Assembly: GCA_021161305.1 (NCBI GenBank)
Contig: JAGHAW010000260.1
Span: 1-8,506 of the forward strand
Reading direction: 5' to 3'
Origin: Sulfurimonas sp.
Lineage (GTDB): Bacteria; Campylobacterota; Campylobacteria; Campylobacterales; Sulfurimonadaceae
Length of the DNA: 8,506 nt
The notes under the pieces were generated by a model, which was given only the letters and a program-made list of their open reading frames with translations, was not told the DNA's origin and did not search any database. The translations under genes were made by a program, and so were the position numbers. Below, piece after piece: positions 6,332-8,506 of this stretch (positions are counted from its first letter, which is position 1; each line of letters starts with the position of its first letter).

Positions 6332-7372
6332 TTGGGTAAAATATTTGTAGATGCATGTTTAGGTAAAGAGACTCCATACACTCCGGTTTGGATGATGAGA
6401 CAAGCCGGTCGATATTTACCGGAATATATGGCGGTTCGTGCAGAGGCTGGAGACTTTTTAAATCTTTGTCATAACCCAAAAAAAGCCTGTGAAGTAACAC
6501 TTCAGCCTATTGATATTGTAGGCGTTGATGCTGCTATACTCTTTAGTGACATCTTGGTTGTACCTGATGAAATGGGAATGGATTTATCATTTGTTAAAGG
6601 TGAAGGTCCTAAGTTTAGTGACCCTATAACATCTGATGAAGATGTAGAGAGACTCATAGGTGGTGATGAAGCCGCTTCTAAACTTACTTATGTGTATGAA
6701 GCAATTAAACTTATCAAAAAAGAACTTGCAGAGGACAAAGCACTTATCGGTTTTACAGGTGCTCCTTGGACTCTTGCTACTTACATGATAGAGGGTCAAG
6801 GTACAAAAACTTACAATATCTGCAAAAAAATGATGTACTCAAATCCTAAACTTTTGCATAAAATACTTGCTAAAGTGACAGAAGTTGTAAAACTTTACAT
6901 GGAAAAACAGATAGAAGCCGGAATAGATGTAGTTCAAATCTTTGATAGTTGGGCATCCGCGATAGAACCGGGTAAATATGATGAATTTTCTTGGAGATAT
7001 ATAGTTGAGATAGCTGATTATCTAAAAGAAAAATATCCAAATATTCCTATCATCATATTTCCTAAAGGCATTCCTGCATTTTTAGATAAAGTTTATGGAA
7101 ACTTTGATGTATTTGGTGTTGATTGGTCAACTCCAATGTCTTTAGCAAAAGAAAAACTTGGAGACAAATATGTTCTTCAAGGAAATATGGAACCATGTAG
7201 ATTGTACTCAAAAGAAGAGACAACAAAATGTGTAGAAGCTATTCAAAACACTATGCAGGGCAAAAGACATATTTTTAACCTTGGGCATGGAATACTTCCA
7301 GATGTGCCGGTGGAAAATGCAAAACACTTTATAAATGAGTGTCACCGTGTTAGTAGCAAAGCTACTAACTAG
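6332..7372 (+). CDS. hemE: Uroporphyrinogen decarboxylase
   Basis: Decarboxylates the four acetate side chains of uroporphyrinogen III to give coproporphyrinogen III in haem synthesis; cytosolic TIM-barrel dimer, no cofactor. It has 346 residues, a normal length. The N-terminal signature PVWMMRQAGRYLPEY (18-32) carries the substrate-binding arginines. Asp73 in ILFSDIL is the expected essential aspartate. Tyr151 lies in TLATYMIEG. His319 lies in FNLGHGILPDVPVEN. The start is TTG, with AAGGA at 6320-6324. The first in-frame ATG (residue 21) would remove the signature, so TTG is well supported. The last codons before the TAG encode VSSKATN and coincide exactly with a perfect hairpin (7349-7369), so this tail is probably repeat-derived. 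The upstream gap holds the double palindrome, and hemE probably has its own promoter, which I cannot place. Confidence 0.96.
   Translation: MGKIFVDACLGKETPYTPVWMMRQAGRYLPEYMAVRAEAGDFLNLCHNPKKACEVTLQPIDIVGVDAAILFSDILVVPDEMGMDLSFVKGEGPKFSDPITSDEDVERLIGGDEAASKLTYVYEAIKLIKKELAEDKALIGFTGAPWTLATYMIEGQGTKTYNICKKMMYSNPKLLHKILAKVTEVVKLYMEKQIEAGIDVVQIFDSWASAIEPGKYDEFSWRYIVEIADYLKEKYPNIPIIIFPKGIPAFLDKVYGNFDVFGVDWSTPMSLAKEKLGDKYVLQGNMEPCRLYSKEETTKCVEAIQNTMQGKRHIFNLGHGILPDVPVENAKHFINECHRVSSKATN
7349..7369 (+). repeat. Hairpin 1 of cluster, forming the hemE 3' end
   Basis: GTTAGTAGC (7349-7357) and GCTACTAAC (7361-7369) form a perfect 9-bp stem with an AAA loop. It occupies exactly the last seven hemE codons, ending at the base before the TAG stop. 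No T-tract follows. Confidence 0.65.
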
Positions 7373-7377
7373 TCCTC

Positions 7378-7399
7378 AACGATGCTAAAGCATATCGTT
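7378..7399 (+). repeat. Hairpin 2 of cluster, hemE/radical SAM gap
   Basis: AACGATGC (7378-7385) pairs with GCATATCGTT (7390-7399), leaving a two-base bulge (AT) and the loop TAAA. The tip GC-TAAA-GC resembles that of hairpin 1 (GC-AAA-GC), which suggests a related or composite repeat. Confidence 0.55.
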
Positions 7400-7415
7400 T
7401 CCGGTTCCAATCCTA

Positions 7416-7439
7416 CAAAAGTGAAGCAGTTCACTTTTG
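7416..7439 (+). repeat. Hairpin 3 of cluster, before the radical SAM gene
   Basis: CAAAAGTGAA (7416-7425) and TTCACTTTTG (7430-7439) form a perfect 10-bp stem with a GCAG loop. Its right arm contains the TTG at 7437 that would be the longest start of the next gene. No run of T follows the stem, so an intrinsic terminator for hemE is doubtful, though rho-independent activity cannot be excluded. Confidence 0.6.
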
Positions 7440-7454
7440 CTAAATGGATTTCAA

Positions 7455-8393
7455 GTGTCAAATAACATAATATTTGGTCCTATTAACTCACGCCGATTCG
7501 GTATGAGTTTAGGCATAGACCTCTCCCCTGCTCTAAAACAGTGTAACTTTGACTGTCTCTACTGCGAACTAGCTCCAAGTGCTACTGTGGCTTCTCAAAC
7601 ACAGACAGTAGAAGTATCACAAATTATAAAAGAGTTAAAATCTCATTTAGATGAAAATATAGATGTTATTACTCTAACTGCAAATGGTGAACCAACACTC
7701 TACCCTCACCTAAATGAACTTATAGATGAAATAGACAAGATAAAAAAATCTACAGAGACTCTCATCCTTACAAATAGTGCTACTTTAGTTAATGAATCAG
7801 TTTTCAATTCACTGCTTAAACTAGACCAAGTAAAACTATCTTTAGATGCAATTAGCAACGATATATTTAAAAAGATAGATAGACCTCATAATAGCATTAA
7901 GATTGAAGAAGTTGTAACAAAAGTAGTTGAATTTAGCAAAGCCTACAAAGGCAAACTTTTTATAGAGATACTTTTCGTTCATGGCTTAAATGACACAAAA
8001 GAAGAAATTGCTAAACTAAATGAAGTTTTACTGAACCTAAATGCTACAAGAATAGACCTAGGAACAATAGATCGCCCTCCTGCTTATCCTGTAGTTGGCA
8101 TAAGCTACAAAGAACTACACGATATATCTTTGATGTTTAACAACTCTCTTCCTATCCATATAGCATCCAGAATTCATGCAGAACCAAACAACTCTCACTA
8201 CAGTAATGAAGATATACTAAATACACTTGACAAAAGACCTCTAACTCAAGATGACATAAACCTGCTTTTTGATGATGAGAGCAAAAAACGACTTGAAATA
8301 CTCATAAATGAATCAAAAATTGAGAAAAAAATAGTTGGAAATCTTGAATTTCTACTTCCATATGCCAATATAAAAAGAAAACGCTCTAAGTAA
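7455..8393 (+). CDS. Radical SAM protein, COG0731-like, function unknown
   Basis: An iron-sulfur radical SAM enzyme of 312 residues. From the GTG start it reads MSNNIIFGPINSRRFGMSLG. The [4Fe-4S] cluster motif CNFDCLYC gives Cys30, Cys34 and Cys37. ANGEPTL (about 81-87) is the SAM-binding GGE-type motif. The N-terminal part FGPINSRRFGMSLGIDL is typical of bacterial relatives of the wyosine-synthesis family (COG0731), but no substrate is established for these. The C-terminal segment, about 50 residues, is charged (KKRLEILINESKIEKK) and may be a small helical domain. Start choice: TTG at 7437 would add six residues (MLNGFQ) but lies in a hairpin arm with no ribosome site. GTG at 7455 has GGA at 7446-7448. 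I recall a radical SAM gene next to hemE in C. jejuni too (Cj1243/Cj1244). The exact start is uncertain. Confidence 0.85.
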   Translation: MSNNIIFGPINSRRFGMSLGIDLSPALKQCNFDCLYCELAPSATVASQTQTVEVSQIIKELKSHLDENIDVITLTANGEPTLYPHLNELIDEIDKIKKSTETLILTNSATLVNESVFNSLLKLDQVKLSLDAISNDIFKKIDRPHNSIKIEEVVTKVVEFSKAYKGKLFIEILFVHGLNDTKEEIAKLNEVLLNLNATRIDLGTIDRPPAYPVVGISYKELHDISLMFNNSLPIHIASRIHAEPNNSHYSNEDILNTLDKRPLTQDDINLLFDDESKKRLEILINESKIEKKIVGNLEFLLPYANIKRKRSK

Positions 8394-8403
8394 CCTAAAA
8401 CCC

Positions 8404-8432
8404 TTGACATTTTACACTTCATAAAGTATAAT
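8404..8432 (+). promoter_or_regulatory. Consensus sigma-70 promoter for tRNA-Asn
   Basis: A perfect -35 TTGACA (8404-8409), a 17-base spacer and a perfect -10 TATAAT (8427-8432). The sequence after the -10 is TTCGGC, a GC-rich discriminator of the kind seen at stable RNA promoters under stringent control. Transcription would start near 8439-8441, about ten bases before the tRNA. It begins 11 bases after the radical SAM stop codon. Confidence 0.88.
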
Positions 8433-8449
8433 TTCGGCTCAATAAATAA

Positions 8450-8506
<57 letters not shown>

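Noticed and set aside
7378..7415. tRNA-like remnant: GGTTCCAATCC at 7403-7413 resembles a T arm after a stem-loop
   Set aside because: The T-loop purine is replaced by C, no acceptor strands or D arm can be found, and the stem-loop is better seen as part of the hairpin cluster.
7349..7439. Integron attC site
   Set aside because: The outer ends do not give the R'' (RYYYAAC) and R' (GTTRRRY) boxes in the right order, and no integrase or cassette structure is present.
7444..7470. ATG-initiated 8-codon frame before the radical SAM gene, as a leader peptide
   Set aside because: Too short, no regulatory codon run, and it overlaps the probable GTG start of the radical SAM gene; likely chance.

Overview
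The window looks like AT-rich chromosomal DNA from a member of the Campylobacterota, most likely a free-living sulfur oxidiser of the Sulfurimonas type. Three things point there: the protein sequences, the low GC content, and a gene order gyrA-flgP-flgQ-flgR-asd that matches the order I recall from Campylobacter jejuni (Cj1027c back to Cj1023c). The genus is inferred; no rRNA is present. All recognised genes lie on the + strand, and no transposase, prophage gene or CRISPR array is visible.

Layout: 1-174 is the AT-rich leader of gyrA. gyrA (175-2655) encodes DNA gyrase subunit A. A sigma-54-type promoter (GG-N10-GC) lies across the gyrA stop codon. It precedes a tightly packed run of flgP (2702), flgQ (3091, overlapping flgP by 52 bp), flgR (3515), asd (4678) and a UPF0114/YqhA-type membrane protein gene (5712-6227). 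A 104-bp gap follows, holding a 23-bp perfect inverted repeat whose arms are each small hairpins. Next come hemE (TTG start, 6332-7372), a cluster of three hairpins across the hemE end and the following gap, a radical SAM gene (7455-8393, GTG start preferred), a consensus sigma-70 promoter, and tRNA-Asn(GTT), cut off by the window edge.

How the genes fit together: FlgP and FlgQ are flagellar proteins of the basal-disk region in Campylobacter. FlgR is the sigma-54 activator of flagellar genes. The sigma-54-type site before flgP therefore suggests that the activator could drive its own operon. Downstream genes, including the amino-acid biosynthesis gene asd, could be transcribed with it. This FlgR ends right after the AAA+ domain and has no DNA-binding domain, as in Helicobacter pylori FlgR, so no upstream enhancer is expected. 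hemE and the radical SAM gene form a second block, joined to the first at the repeat-bearing gap.

No wholly new system is evident. The best leads are the self-feeding sigma-54/FlgR circuit, a FlgP without a lipidation cysteine, the two intergenic palindrome clusters, and hairpins inside flgQ.
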